From the NCBI GenBank assembly GCA_021464245.1, contig JADCRB010000114.1:4093265-4157264 (forward strand): 64,000 bases of DNA, read 5' to 3'. The notes beneath the pieces were generated by a model. The model ran no database searches, was not told the origin of the DNA, and saw only the letters and a program-made list of their open reading frames with translations. The stretch's first letter is position 1. Each line of letters starts with the position of its first letter. Source of the stretch: Carallia brachiata (lineage: Eukaryota > Streptophyta > Magnoliopsida > Malpighiales > Rhizophoraceae). Of this stretch, positions 34,539 through 45,160 are shown piece by piece. Made by a program: the position numbers and the translations under genes.

Positions 34539-34691
34539 TAATAATATTAGTCAAAAAAAATAATAACAATAATAATAAAGTTTTTTTCTATATATATATA
34601 TATATGAGCTCAGCCGGTTTGATTGTCATTTTATTGGTGAAAAATAAAAAAACAGAAAAGAGAAATTGTAAACTGGGATAGGTTAGGAATT
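33620..34691. other. Rest of unit B and LIS promoter region
   Basis: 33620-34545 matches 21269-21725 and neighbouring parts of the flank of copy A (landmark: catcataagttgttttgttacatg). It ends in (AAT)n at 34495-34540 and (TA)n near 34594. The 100 bp before the LIS ATG would hold its promoter. An inverted CCAAT (attgg, 34635) is the only element I noticed. Confidence 0.6.
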
Positions 34692-37600
34692 ATGGCAGTG
34701 CCGGAAGAGGAAAGCCCTACGTCGTCGACTTTAGCGGCGGCGGCGACGGCGGCGGAATTGTCGTCTCCGCCGTCTGTATTCGATGGGCAAACCATTTATG
34801 GATACAACGACTTCTGTTGCTACCATTACTACTACTAGTACTACTACTACTACTACTCCAGTTCCTCCCCCTCTGATTCAACCAATCCGGCCAGTGATTG
34901 CGCCGGTGGTCTACGCATCTTCGGTTCCGGTAATGCCGCCGCCGCCTCCTCCTATGGCTCCAATACCCACACTTGCTGCTCCCCGCCCAGTAGTGCCTCT
35001 TCCCGTCCGGCCGCCTCCGCTGCCTGTCCTTCCGCCGCAAACAAATGGTGATTTGACGACTAGGGCTAGCGACTCTGATTCTGACCAAGACGACGCTACC
35101 GGTGCTGCGGATTATGAAATTTCGGAAGAGAGCCGAGCAGTGAGGGAGCGGCAGCAGAAGGCAATGCAGGAGCTTTTGATGAAACGGCGTGCTGCTGCTC
35201 TGGCTGTTCCGACCAACGACATGGCGGTCCGGGCTCGCCTCCGCCGCCTGGCCGAGCCCATTACTCTTTTTGGAGAACGGGAGATGGAGAGACGGGATAG
35301 GCTGCGGATGCTTATGGCCAAGCTTGATTCCGAGGGGCAGCTGGAGAAGCTTATGAAGGCTCACGAGGAGGAGGAGGCGGCGGCTGCTGCAACCACCACT
35401 GGGGCAGCCGCGGTGGATGATACAGAGGAAGAAATGCTGCAATACCCTTTTTATACTGAAGGGTCAAGAGAGCTGTTGGAGGCCAGAATTCATGTTGTCA
35501 AGTATTCTATTCCAAGGGCGGCGTTGCGTCTTCAACGGGAACGGAGAAGACGGAACGACCCTGATGAAGATGCAGACGCTGAGATTGATTGGGCTCTCAG
35601 GCAGGCTGGGAATTTGGTTCTTGATTGCAGTGAGATTGGGGATGATCGCCCGCTTACCGGCTGTTCCTTTTCCAGTGATGGAAATATGCTAGCAACTTGG
35701 TATCTCTATCTCCCTACACATTCTCTGTCTAGTGCTGTTCCAATTTTAGTGCTTGGTTGTTAACATTTGCCATCGTTGTTGCGGGTGCTTCTGTCTGCTA
35801 GACCCTTATTGAGAAAATTAGAATTAAAGTTACTAAAATTGTAATTTAAGAATGATCATTATCAATGCAAGGTATTTAGAATGACGGTTTCTATGATTGC
35901 CTGTAATGCTAAAAGGAAAGTTTGTCTTCAATGTTGATAGCCAATGTCCTTGACGAGGTCAATATGATACAACATTTTTGCATCTTGAATTGTCTCTTTG
36001 ATCGAACGTTTTATTCAAGAAACGTCAAAGCAAAGCTGAGCACTTCTTGTTCTTGTTGTTTTTCATTTTCTGGTTCTGCTATTTTGGCAGATAGAGTTCT
36101 TTTTTTTTTTATTTTTTTGACAGACGGAATTCATTAAGGTTTTGGATATCGTATATCATGCCAATTATGTTGAATAAGCTCTAATTTTCATTTGTATTGC
36201 AAATATTAAGATTTATTGCACTGTTCTTCTTATGTAGTGCTTTAAATGGAGTTGCTAGAACCTGGAGCATGCCTCAAGTACACAAGGTTTCTACTTTGAA
36301 GGGACATATAGAACGTGCAACGGATGTTGTGTTCTCTCCTGTCCACAACCATTTGGCAACTGCATCGGCTGATAGAACTGCAAAATTGTGGAACACTGAT
36401 GGTTCCCTCTTGAGGACATTTGAGGGTCATATAGATCGCATTGCACGCATTGCTTTCCACCCATCAGGGAATTACTTGGGTACTACAAGTTTTGACAAGA
36501 CATGGAGACTATGGGATGTAGATAGTGGTGCAGAGTTGCTGCTACAGGAAGGTCACAGTAGGAGTGTGTATGGGATAGCCTTTCATCCTGATGGATCATT
36601 GGCAGGATCTTGTGGGTTGGACGCATTGGCACGTGTTTGGGATCTGCGCACTGGGTTCAGTGTGTTGGCTTTGGAGGGCCATGTCAAACCGGTGAGTCAT
36701 TAAATGTGTTTACTACTTTTTGGTATGGATCAAATCCGCTGAAAACATACGTTACAAATGAATTATATGTTTCTTTGATGCCTTGCTTAGGTTCTTGGTA
36801 TCAGTTTTTCACCCAATGGCTACCATTTGGCTACTGGTGGCGAAGATAACACCTGTCGAATATGGGATTTGAGGAATAAAAAATCCTTGTATGTTATACC
36901 GGCACACGCAAACCTTATATCCCAGGTTAAGTATGAGCCTCAAGAAGGCTATTTCCTGGTCACTGCTTCATATGACAAGACTGCTAAGGTGCATTAACTT
37001 CTTCTCTTAAATGTCCTCTTTCTTTTTAGTTGTGTGTCTGGGTTACTAAACTTTATGTTCACTGTAACTTACATATCTTGAGTTTATGTTGTTTCTTGTA
37101 AATAATTTGACAGGTTTGGTCCGGCCGAGATTTCAAGCCTGTGAAGACACTGTCAGGTCACGAGGATAAAGTGACGTCTTTGGATGTCGGTGCAGGTAGG
37201 TTCTTTAACTCCTAGTGAAACCTAATGCCTAAAATTTTGATTATTTGTAATTCATTATTATTAAAGTAGCTATTCTTTTGCATGGTTTGTTCGTCATTTT
37301 CCATGGTTAATGTGTTTGTAGTTGCATGAATTGTTGTCTTGCCTGGAACTTTAAGCTGCACACACTGGCACATAAATCAGATTGGGTAGTTTGATTTAAT
37401 CACCTTGATGCTAGGGCTTTATTTAACTTGTTTAGACTAGATATTGATTGCTGTAGCATCTTCTGTCAAAATTTGCATTTGATTTAGGTAATTGTGGGCG
37501 GAAAATGAGAACTAAAATGGGGGGAAATGGGTCTCCTGTTCATTAATTGCATTCATCATCTTATGGGCAATTTAACTGGTAACCAAAACATCATATTCAA

Positions 37601-37918
37601 TGCTTATGTAAATATGTTCTGCTTATTCCAAAAAAAAAAAAAGAAAAAAGAAAAGGCTCCTTCGAATAGGTTGATTGGTAGTTAATCCTATAACAAGGTG
37701 ATTATTATGTGCTGATGGAAAATTTTTTGGTTTTAATTGCTTCCTTTTGTATTAACTGGAACTGAAATCTATAAGGTCCTAAGTCATCTACTTTTTGAGT
37801 TATTAAGCTGGTTGGTTTTGTGGCAGATGGCAGATACATTGCAACTGTCTCATATGATCGAACGATCAAGCTTTGGTCCGGCAGTAGTGATGAAAAGGAA
37901 GCTATGGATGTGGACTGA
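34692..37918 (+). CDS. LIS: U4/U6 snRNP protein PRP4 homologue (LACHESIS-like), WD40 splicing factor
   Basis: This is a component of the U4/U6 snRNP in the nuclear spliceosome. Its Arabidopsis homologue LACHESIS is needed for gametic cell fate. Exons: 34692-35699, 36238-36691, 36791-36988, 37114-37195, 37827-37918, all with GT-AG introns. A Pro-rich N-terminus is followed by the SFM region (NDMAVRARLRRLAEPITLFGERE) and seven or so WD repeats (HNHLATASADRTAKLWNTDG, YLGTTSFDKTWRLWDVD and others), ending SYDRTIKLW. The family N-terminus MAVPEEE...FDGQTIYGYNDF reads from ATG 34692, but the rest is one frame away. Total length has one base too many, and the break lies at or near the ACT repeat (34821-34858). 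Starting at 34783 instead gives an uninterrupted 580 aa without that N-terminus. Confidence 0.93.
34821..34858 (+). repeat. (ACT)n microsatellite in LIS exon 1
   Basis: A run of ACT with one AGT, coding for threonine in the main frame. The frame change of LIS occurs at or just before it. Confidence 0.9.
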
Positions 37919-38927
37919 CTTGCCTTGGAACTCTCCTGTGCGGAAAGAGGATAAACTGTCTTGGATACGAATATTGATTGACTGAACGTTACATATATTT
38001 TCCCACTTGGATACATACCCAGCCTCTGAAACATTTTTTTCTCTTTTGCTGGAAAGCTCCTTGTATCAGATGAGCATTTCACTTGTAGTAGTATGCACAA
38101 AATTTATACGGTGATTAAAGCAGCAAATGATCGGAATTTGATTGTACCAAATTTTGCGTACATGATGCGTAACTGCAATCATAGTGGCAATGACGACTTA
38201 ATACTGGCGATGACGGCTTACTTTGTTAGGGAACGACAGAAAATGAAACGCCTGGCAGTCGTCCATTATGTGAGGCAGTGGGAAGCAGAACGCACTAAGG
38301 GAATGTTCATAGAAAGATGGGAAATATTTTCATTAGTTAACGCAGCCCTAGGGTTGCAATGGGCAAGGACAGTGGTATGCAAACAGAGAGGGAAGGCCAA
38401 AAACAAAAAACAAAAAACAAAAAAAAAAAAAAAGGGAAAAATCGAGGGACAGAGGGATTAATTGAGCTGAGCCGAATTGATCTTTATGCGAATTTCTAAT
38501 ATGTATTTTCAGTGACCTTCTCTAGGCAAAAGAAGCTCGTTGACATGGTAAATATTTGTGGCTTAACGTACAAATGCTATCCAATGGGATCGATGGTAAC
38601 AAGACTTCATCTATCATCCAGTACAATGCTGGGCAGCAACAAAAGGGAGAACCAAAATGCCTTGCACTCGGTAACAGAGTTACAACATGGGCAAATAAAA
38701 TCTCATAGCTGTCATGCCTTCCAATATAACATTTGACAATGTCCCCACGTAAGCCAAAACTGCATGTCACTCGTCTCCTCCAAAAAGTGTGCTTACATGT
38801 TAAACCCCACCCTATTCCTATATGGCGTGATTCGTGAAGCTGCTAGACCATACAGCAAAACCAGCAAAGCATATGGTGTGGCATTGCTGATAAATACAAC
38901 CAAAGGCATCTTCTCAGTGATGCAGCC
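37919..38927. other. Convergent LIS/GPT intergenic region
   Basis: The two genes face each other tail to tail, so this 1.0 kb should hold both 3' UTRs. A CAAAAAA-rich run lies at 38400-38436. The frame at 38093-38461 is not recognised. Confidence 0.7.
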
Positions 38928-39501
38928 TCATTTGTACCACCCAGCTAAGAGATACCGCAACAAGAAACAGAAGCAGCATCCTATGGCCTGCAACGTAGGT
39001 AAGCAGAAAATGCATATGAGCCATCAAACAGAAGCAGGTAAATGCCACATCATACAGATATTTTAAGTCATTATGTATACCGTGATATTTGGGGCAAGCA
39101 TACGGCTAAGCGTCATAAAACTGGGTTTTAACTTGGTGGGTCCAGGGCCTAATCGGATCTACTACATGCTCATATCAAGCGAGCCTAAATTAGTATTGAG
39201 GCTAACCAAATGAAATCAAATATTGCAACCTTAGCAAGTTTGGGTGGGTCTTAATGTAGCTGAAAGTAAAAGGTTTCATCTGTCCACGCCAGACATGAAG
39301 GTGCTACTGAGTGAGTGTGAAGCATTTTGGGTGCACCTTGGTAGGTTAAAACCCCATCAGCTCATCCCCCTCTACCACTCAATAAGAAGAGTAACAAGAG
39401 TACCAGACCAAATAGCTAAGCAGAATTTATTGCACATTAGTTGGCTAAAACTCATCGGCTCATCCCCCACTGCCATTGAACAAGAAGATTAACAAGAGGA
39501 A

Positions 39502-39536
<35 letters not shown>

Positions 39537-42500
39537 ATAAGAACAAAAGAATGAATCACCTGAAATAGAAGAAGATACATGCAAAGCGATTTTTCTGACT
39601 TTCTCCCAAGCATTCTTAAGGTAACATTAACAAGTGTTCCATCATTGGTTCCAGTCAGTAGTCCTGTCTGAGGATCAAACCTGGGAGAGAAATAAGACAA
39701 TCAAACAAAAAGAAAGGAGAAATTATTGATCCATAGAGACATTGTACAAGAAGCCCACTAGAGTCATAAACTATTAGCCTCAAATGAGAGCATAGAAAAA
39801 TCTACCTGGGGAGACGATGCCGCGGACAATGAATGAAGCCAAAGAGCTGACCAATTAAAACTGAAAATTAGATGCCTTGGCAGGCAATTTTTTAAAAGAA
39901 CTAAAAGAAGGTACGGTTATATTTAGACCAAACCTGTGGAACTGATAAGAGGAAGTTTAGTACTTGAGGCAAAAAGAAAATCAATAATGTTTCACTGAAA
40001 GGAAACAAAAGAAGATCGCAGTTATTTGGTGGGAAAATACATAATTATAAATTTCTACTGGGAATATAACCACCAAAAAAAAAAAAACAAACAAAATGTA
40101 TTAGAACACAAGGGAAAGGCACCTAAAATGGCCTAAAATCCCAACGACAGCCATAGTCATGCCTGCAAAGTATGTATAAGTATCTCCAACAAATACTGAA
40201 GAAGGATACCTGTCAGAAAACAAAGACCTTAAGTGAATGTTACTTTGCCAAACACAGAGTACTACTGGACCACCAATAAAATGAAGTGCATTAATACCAA
40301 TTGTAAGAAAGTAAAGCCAAAGAGGTGGCTAGCAAAGGTTGAACAAGATAAATGGAGAATGCATGGGCCTGCTGGTATTCAGGATCAACAGATGCTCCAA
40401 TTTGCATGACATTATGTATCAGAATCTGCAAAAACCAGTGACCTGTCAGTTACCATATAAGGCACCCGATTGCAACTACTTTATGAGTCTCTTTGTGCTT
40501 ACAGCAGACGCAATCACAACTGTTTGCCCAACTTCAAGGCCATTTATGCCAGCATGAATGTTAATGGAATTTGTGCAGAAAACTGCCAAAAGCCCCATAT
40601 ATAGCTTGTAAATCCATCCTGAAAAGCAAAGAGTTTGATAATCTTTCCAATTTTGGGGGAGTAAACTGGCTAATAGTTCATGCAAGAAATCCAACAGAGT
40701 CCAGGTGCATAACAATCACAAGCACTGGAATTGGCAATTTAATTTGACCAAGCTTCAAAAAAATGAGTGGCTTCCACATCTTTACAGCTTCTCTGAAATG
40801 AAACATGGTTGCTTTCAGGGAAAGACCAGGTAAGTGGTGACCAAATTCTGACTTGAATTTTGCAAATTTTCACATTACAAATAACAAAGTAAAAGAAATT
40901 GAGAACTGTAACCTTTAACCTTACAAATACCAAACAAAAGAAATTGACAACTTGCAGCCGAAAAGATAAAAAAAACAAAAAGAAATAGGCATTTTCAAGC
41001 AAATGAAGAAAGAAGCAAAATGCAAGTGCATGCACATGCACTTTGACAAATGTATCATGTATCCTTGAAGACTATATTTCATATCTACTCATATATCTGA
41101 AAGTCTATATTTCTGTTCTTCTTTTTTCTTTTTGATTTTTGTCTTTAAGACGTTAGACGGATGTTCATATTGAGCATAGACGATCTAACAGAAAGGGAGA
41201 GGGATGGGAAGAGTAACAATAAACCAGGATGAGAGGATCTACTACTCTCAGGATTAGGATAATACCTAAGTCCAGCACCTCAAGCCCAACATATGAAATA
41301 AGAGGCTTTGGGATGACGATAGTTGTATGTCCAGCATATGCCATTAACAAAGGAAGGGCAGCAATTGATGGCAGTAGTAATTTCCTGCTCTTAAGAATTA
41401 CAACAAGGATCATAATCACTTAATGAATGTAATTAGTCCAGACAAGCATATAGAAGTGGCAGAAAACAAAGAATTAGAAATAACAGGTTTCTCATGTTTG
41501 TGAATGAGAAGATTTAAGATATACGGAAAACCTAAGAGGAAAACTATGCACTCACACTCTCCAGGGAACATCAAGGACGTCATCCACAAATCCAAGTAAA
41601 GTCATGAAACAGATGCATGCTAATGCCGCATTGTACTCCACAAGCCACTGCAGAAAAGAAAATTTCAGTGCTCTGACATTTTCTTAGTCATAGGACCCAC
41701 ATTTTAACAAATTATCAACACAAAAAAGATTTTTCCAGTGGGAAACTTTAATAAACTTCAATGGGAGCAACATTCAGAAGAATAGAAAAAGGTTTTCTGG
41801 CAACTAATGACAATTTGTAAGCTAAAGAATAACAAGCCAACCCAAACACATGGCAATCCATGATCTAAGCTAACCACCATTTTGGTACTTCTAGGACCCG
41901 AAACTTTGACACAATCATTAACCATCATGCCCCAGAGAGTTAACTAAAATTCTTTTCAGCCTTAATTATACTGTTGTACCATTGACATCAAGCACTAAGC
42001 CATAACATTTCTTTTCTTGCAGGTGCTGCTGTTACTGGTTTTCTCGTTAACATGAGAAATCATTTCTAGGCAGCTGTATTTACTACTCACTCGATTTTAC
42101 CTTCAACTCCAACAGAAAGTATCTGAGCCTAACTCCTTTTTTATCCAACATGTTTTCTTTCTTGTCCACATCCACCATTCTCACTCATTTTGCAGCCAGT
42201 TTAATAACATTCACAATTAGGCAACCGTCCTTTCTAAGATTATGTCAGCAAAGCAAAAATTAGATACATGCATAAAACAAAATTCCTGTCCATAAAGCAA
42301 CAGTTGAGAATGTACTCCTCTTTTTATTGCATTCCAATTAGCAAATCTTCTCTTCATCTTATTTGTGCCCCAAATAATATAGATGAACTGTAAAGTTAAA
42401 ATATGGTGATTTTCACTACAGTAACATTTATACTGTGTCACAGAAGCCACAGTTTCCCAAACCACTACTGTTATCCAAAAAAAAGAAAAAAAAAAAAAAA

Positions 42501-43798
42501 GAATTTTGCCATATATCCGAATAACTAGCAAAAAAAATCATGATTTGTTACAATTGTTGTGTTTTAGCCCTCAAAATTATCATGTTGTGCAGTTTTCAAA
42601 CTAGTTCTGCATCTATTGTAGGCGTTCTTAAAAATGTGAGTAACCATACACATGTATATTAAGCTACTCCAATGACAATCACGGTAAACTTGCGAAATAA
42701 CCACTTACATTGGAATCTGCTGTGAAGTTAAAATACTGAAATAAGATTGCCAAGACCAAGAATACTATTCCAACAACAATACCCAATGACTCGGGCCTGC
42801 AGAACAGGAAATAGTACTGTCAGGGAATCTGATAAAAAATCCCAAGTAAACAGACTGCGAAGGGGTCTAATAATGGTATCCGTATAAATAACAATATTGT
42901 CCTAAATTATCCATATTTCCATCTTATTCTTGTATGGCTGCTTAGAAATATTTCTTAAATACTTTACATGAGAAGAACCATGAAAAATATCGAAAGCAAA
43001 CAAAGGAGAAATATCTAAAACCTTTGACCTTAGACAACAAATAAGCTGCATAGTTTCATGATTCCATTTGGATAGCCATTACCAAGTATATAAATACTGA
43101 TTTTCAAACTCAATTACAATCTACCATTGAGCGCTGACCAAAACAGCCAAAAACAAGTTCCGCAACAAATAGTTGAACTCACATTTGCAATCCGGAAATT
43201 TGATCAACAGTAGTTAATGCAAAGCACACGCACTCATCCAGTTCGAACAGAACCCGAATCTAACAGACACCCAGTTCACCATTTTTGGCAAAAAAACCAA
43301 AATCTAATCCAACACATTCCCGTTGCACAAAGCTATCCAAATTCAACATCGACCCACCTCATAAAACCGAACAAAAATCCACACCCACATAAAGAAATCA
43401 AGAAAAAAGAAGGAAGAACAAAGAAAGACTCACACTTTAACAGTGCCTTGAGGTGTGCCCTTCTTATTAATATCAAAGCCGAACAGATTCCTCCGCAAAA
43501 CGTATCTGGAAGCAACGGGGATCACCTTGACAGTCAAGAAGAATCCAGCGAGACTAAGCCCGGCATTGATAAAGATCGAAACTTTGAGGTCATGGTGGAT
43601 TTTGTAATGAAAAAGGAGCAAATAAAAATAAGGGGTGAGAAGGAAAAGAGACAGCTTGAAAATAAAGGATGTTTTAGGAGGTGCCAGAGGTGGGTCTGTG
43701 ATTGAATTTTGGGGTTCGGGTTTCAGCTCCGTTTTTTCGTTGGCTTTTGCCGACGTGTTCGTGTCTGTTGCCGCTGAGAGTCTCTTGCGGGCTGCCAT
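38928..43798 (-). CDS. GPT: UDP-GlcNAc:dolichyl-phosphate GlcNAc-1-phosphate transferase (ALG7/DPAGT1)
   Basis: This makes dolichyl-PP-GlcNAc, the first step of the N-glycan precursor, in the ER membrane. It is the tunicamycin target. Eleven exons in coding order: 43434-43798, 42709-42796, 41556-41647, 41266-41384, 40503-40618, 40298-40425, 40123-40209, 39934-39994, 39806-39846, 39560-39680, 38928-38987. They sum to 1278 nt, 425 aa, with no break. Family signatures are [25 protein letters not shown], a hydrophobic stretch ending [25 protein letters not shown], and VGDT...[15 protein letters not shown]. Many hydrophobic segments fit the roughly ten-TM topology. The long introns (637 bp and 1061 bp) hold no other gene. 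Start ATG 43798 is the first in frame and gives the expected MAARKR beginning. Confidence 0.95.
39506..39533. repeat. (TA)n microsatellite in GPT intron 10
   Basis: A perfect TA run about 27 bp from the 3' splice side of exon 10, within the last intron. Confidence 0.9.
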
Positions 43799-45160
43799 CT
43801 CTGTCTCTCTCTCACTCTAAAGCCTGAGCCCTGATGGAGGCCTTCTCTTGACGGGAGAGACGGGAAAGAAATGGTCAAGAGCATTTTAAATAGATTTACT
43901 TAAGAGAGAGAACAACAATTTTCAAAATTTTTTATTATTTATTCTGTGTGTGTGTGTTTTTTTTTTTTAATTGGTAACAAGAAAACACTAGTCGTAAAAT
44001 TTATTTTTGACAAGTGAAATGTCGCACCTTTTTCATCTAGTAAATTTTAATTTTATTTTAACTAATTAGACCGTATTATGTTCAGATTCAAGGTTTTTTT
44101 TTGTTTTTGTTGGCTCCATTTTATTACAATTAAGTATCATACAATTATTCTATCGTTTCCTAAAAAAAGTAAAATACCGATTGATATGTTTAAATTGAAA
44201 AGCTTAAAAAAAAATTTCCCCCATAATACTAAGGCCAAAATCTTAAATTGATGCCTAAGCGTTTGAGTTATAATTTAATTATAGACATAATGTCTTTTTT
44301 TAGGTAAAATTAGTCCCCAATATATTAGCTTAAGTAAAATCAGTCCCTAACATTTTAGCTAAAATCTAATTAAGGACACAACATTTTTTTTTGTAAAATC
44401 GATCCCCAATGTTTTTACAGTAGAATAATTCAGTATTTTTATATTATCTAACTGTTTAATTTACTAAGAAATACATTATCTATTACACCACCTCTAGGAT
44501 ACAATAATATTAAAAATATGAAATAAAGAAATGATCTAACAGATTATGTACTTCATGATAAATTAAACAGTCAGATAACAGAAAAGTATTAAATTATTTT
44601 ACAATAAAAACTTTGGAAACCAATTTTGTCAAATAAAACGTTGTGTCCTTAAATATACTTTAACCAAAACATTGGGAACTGATTTCCCAAAAAAAAAAAA
44701 AAATTGTGTGTATGATTAAACTATAATTCAATCGCACCAATTTATAATTTTAGCCTAATATTAACTATTGAACTTTTATACATAATGGCGTTCGTAGGAG
44801 CTACCCATAATAAGGAATTTGCAAAAAGAATTTGAGCATCAAAAAGGATTCCATTGTTCTTGTCAATGGAGATTGGACTAACTACCATATCAACATTGAC
44901 ATGATCTCAAACATTACCAATGGCTTTAAGGTTTCCATTCCATTCCATACCCACATTGTGGGTTATGCAAAATTTCCACCACGTTAAAAAGATTGGTTTT
45001 CAGCACAGACCAACAAATGGCCAAAACAAGAATTCATAAAGAAGGGCTAAAATAGCGTATAGAGAACAACTCCACAGTACATATTTGCCATTTTGGGTGC
45101 ATCATTTGGCCAAGTGGTGCTTTTCCATCCATACCTCTGCTCTGCTACTCCTAGCAAAAG
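43799..45160. other. GPT-ARP intergenic region with a foldback element
   Basis: The GPT 5' leader and promoter are at the left and the ARP 3' UTR at the right. A (TG)n run lies at about 43943-43957. Most of the middle is the inverted-repeat element at 44227-44760. No gene seen. Confidence 0.7.
44227..44760. mobile_element. Foldback MITE with long inverted arms
   Basis: The left arm (tactaaggccaaaatc..., with gtccccaat, aaggacacaac and atcgatccccaatgtttttac) matches the reverse complement of the right arm (...tattaggctaaaatt, ttcccaatgttttgg, aaggacacaacg, ttggtttccaaagtttttat). The arms are about 250 bp each and imperfect. Non-coding. The large hairpin potential fits a non-autonomous DNA transposon, Mutator-like by arm length, but no clear 9-bp duplication was seen. 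Confidence 0.7.

Larger units (their letters stand above)
21726..34545 (+). repeat. Segmental duplication unit B (interrupted)
   Basis: This second copy of the 15060-21725 unit includes glucanase copy B. It is contiguous to about 27982 and resumes at 33620 after the PIF/Harbinger insertion, ending in an AAT repeat (34495-34540) just before the LIS promoter. Non-coding parts with no further feature include 22541-25296 and 27079-27431. Confidence 0.87.

Noticed and set aside
34717..35442. 241-aa minus-strand frame
   Set aside because: Antisense shadow of LIS exon 1, caused by the GC-rich Pro/Arg codons.
38093..38461. 122-aa plus-strand frame after LIS
   Set aside because: Lies in the LIS 3' region, ends in an A-rich lysine run, and has no known domain.
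43217..43705. 162-aa plus-strand frame
   Set aside because: Antisense to GPT exon 1 and its first intron. Composition follows the GPT codons.
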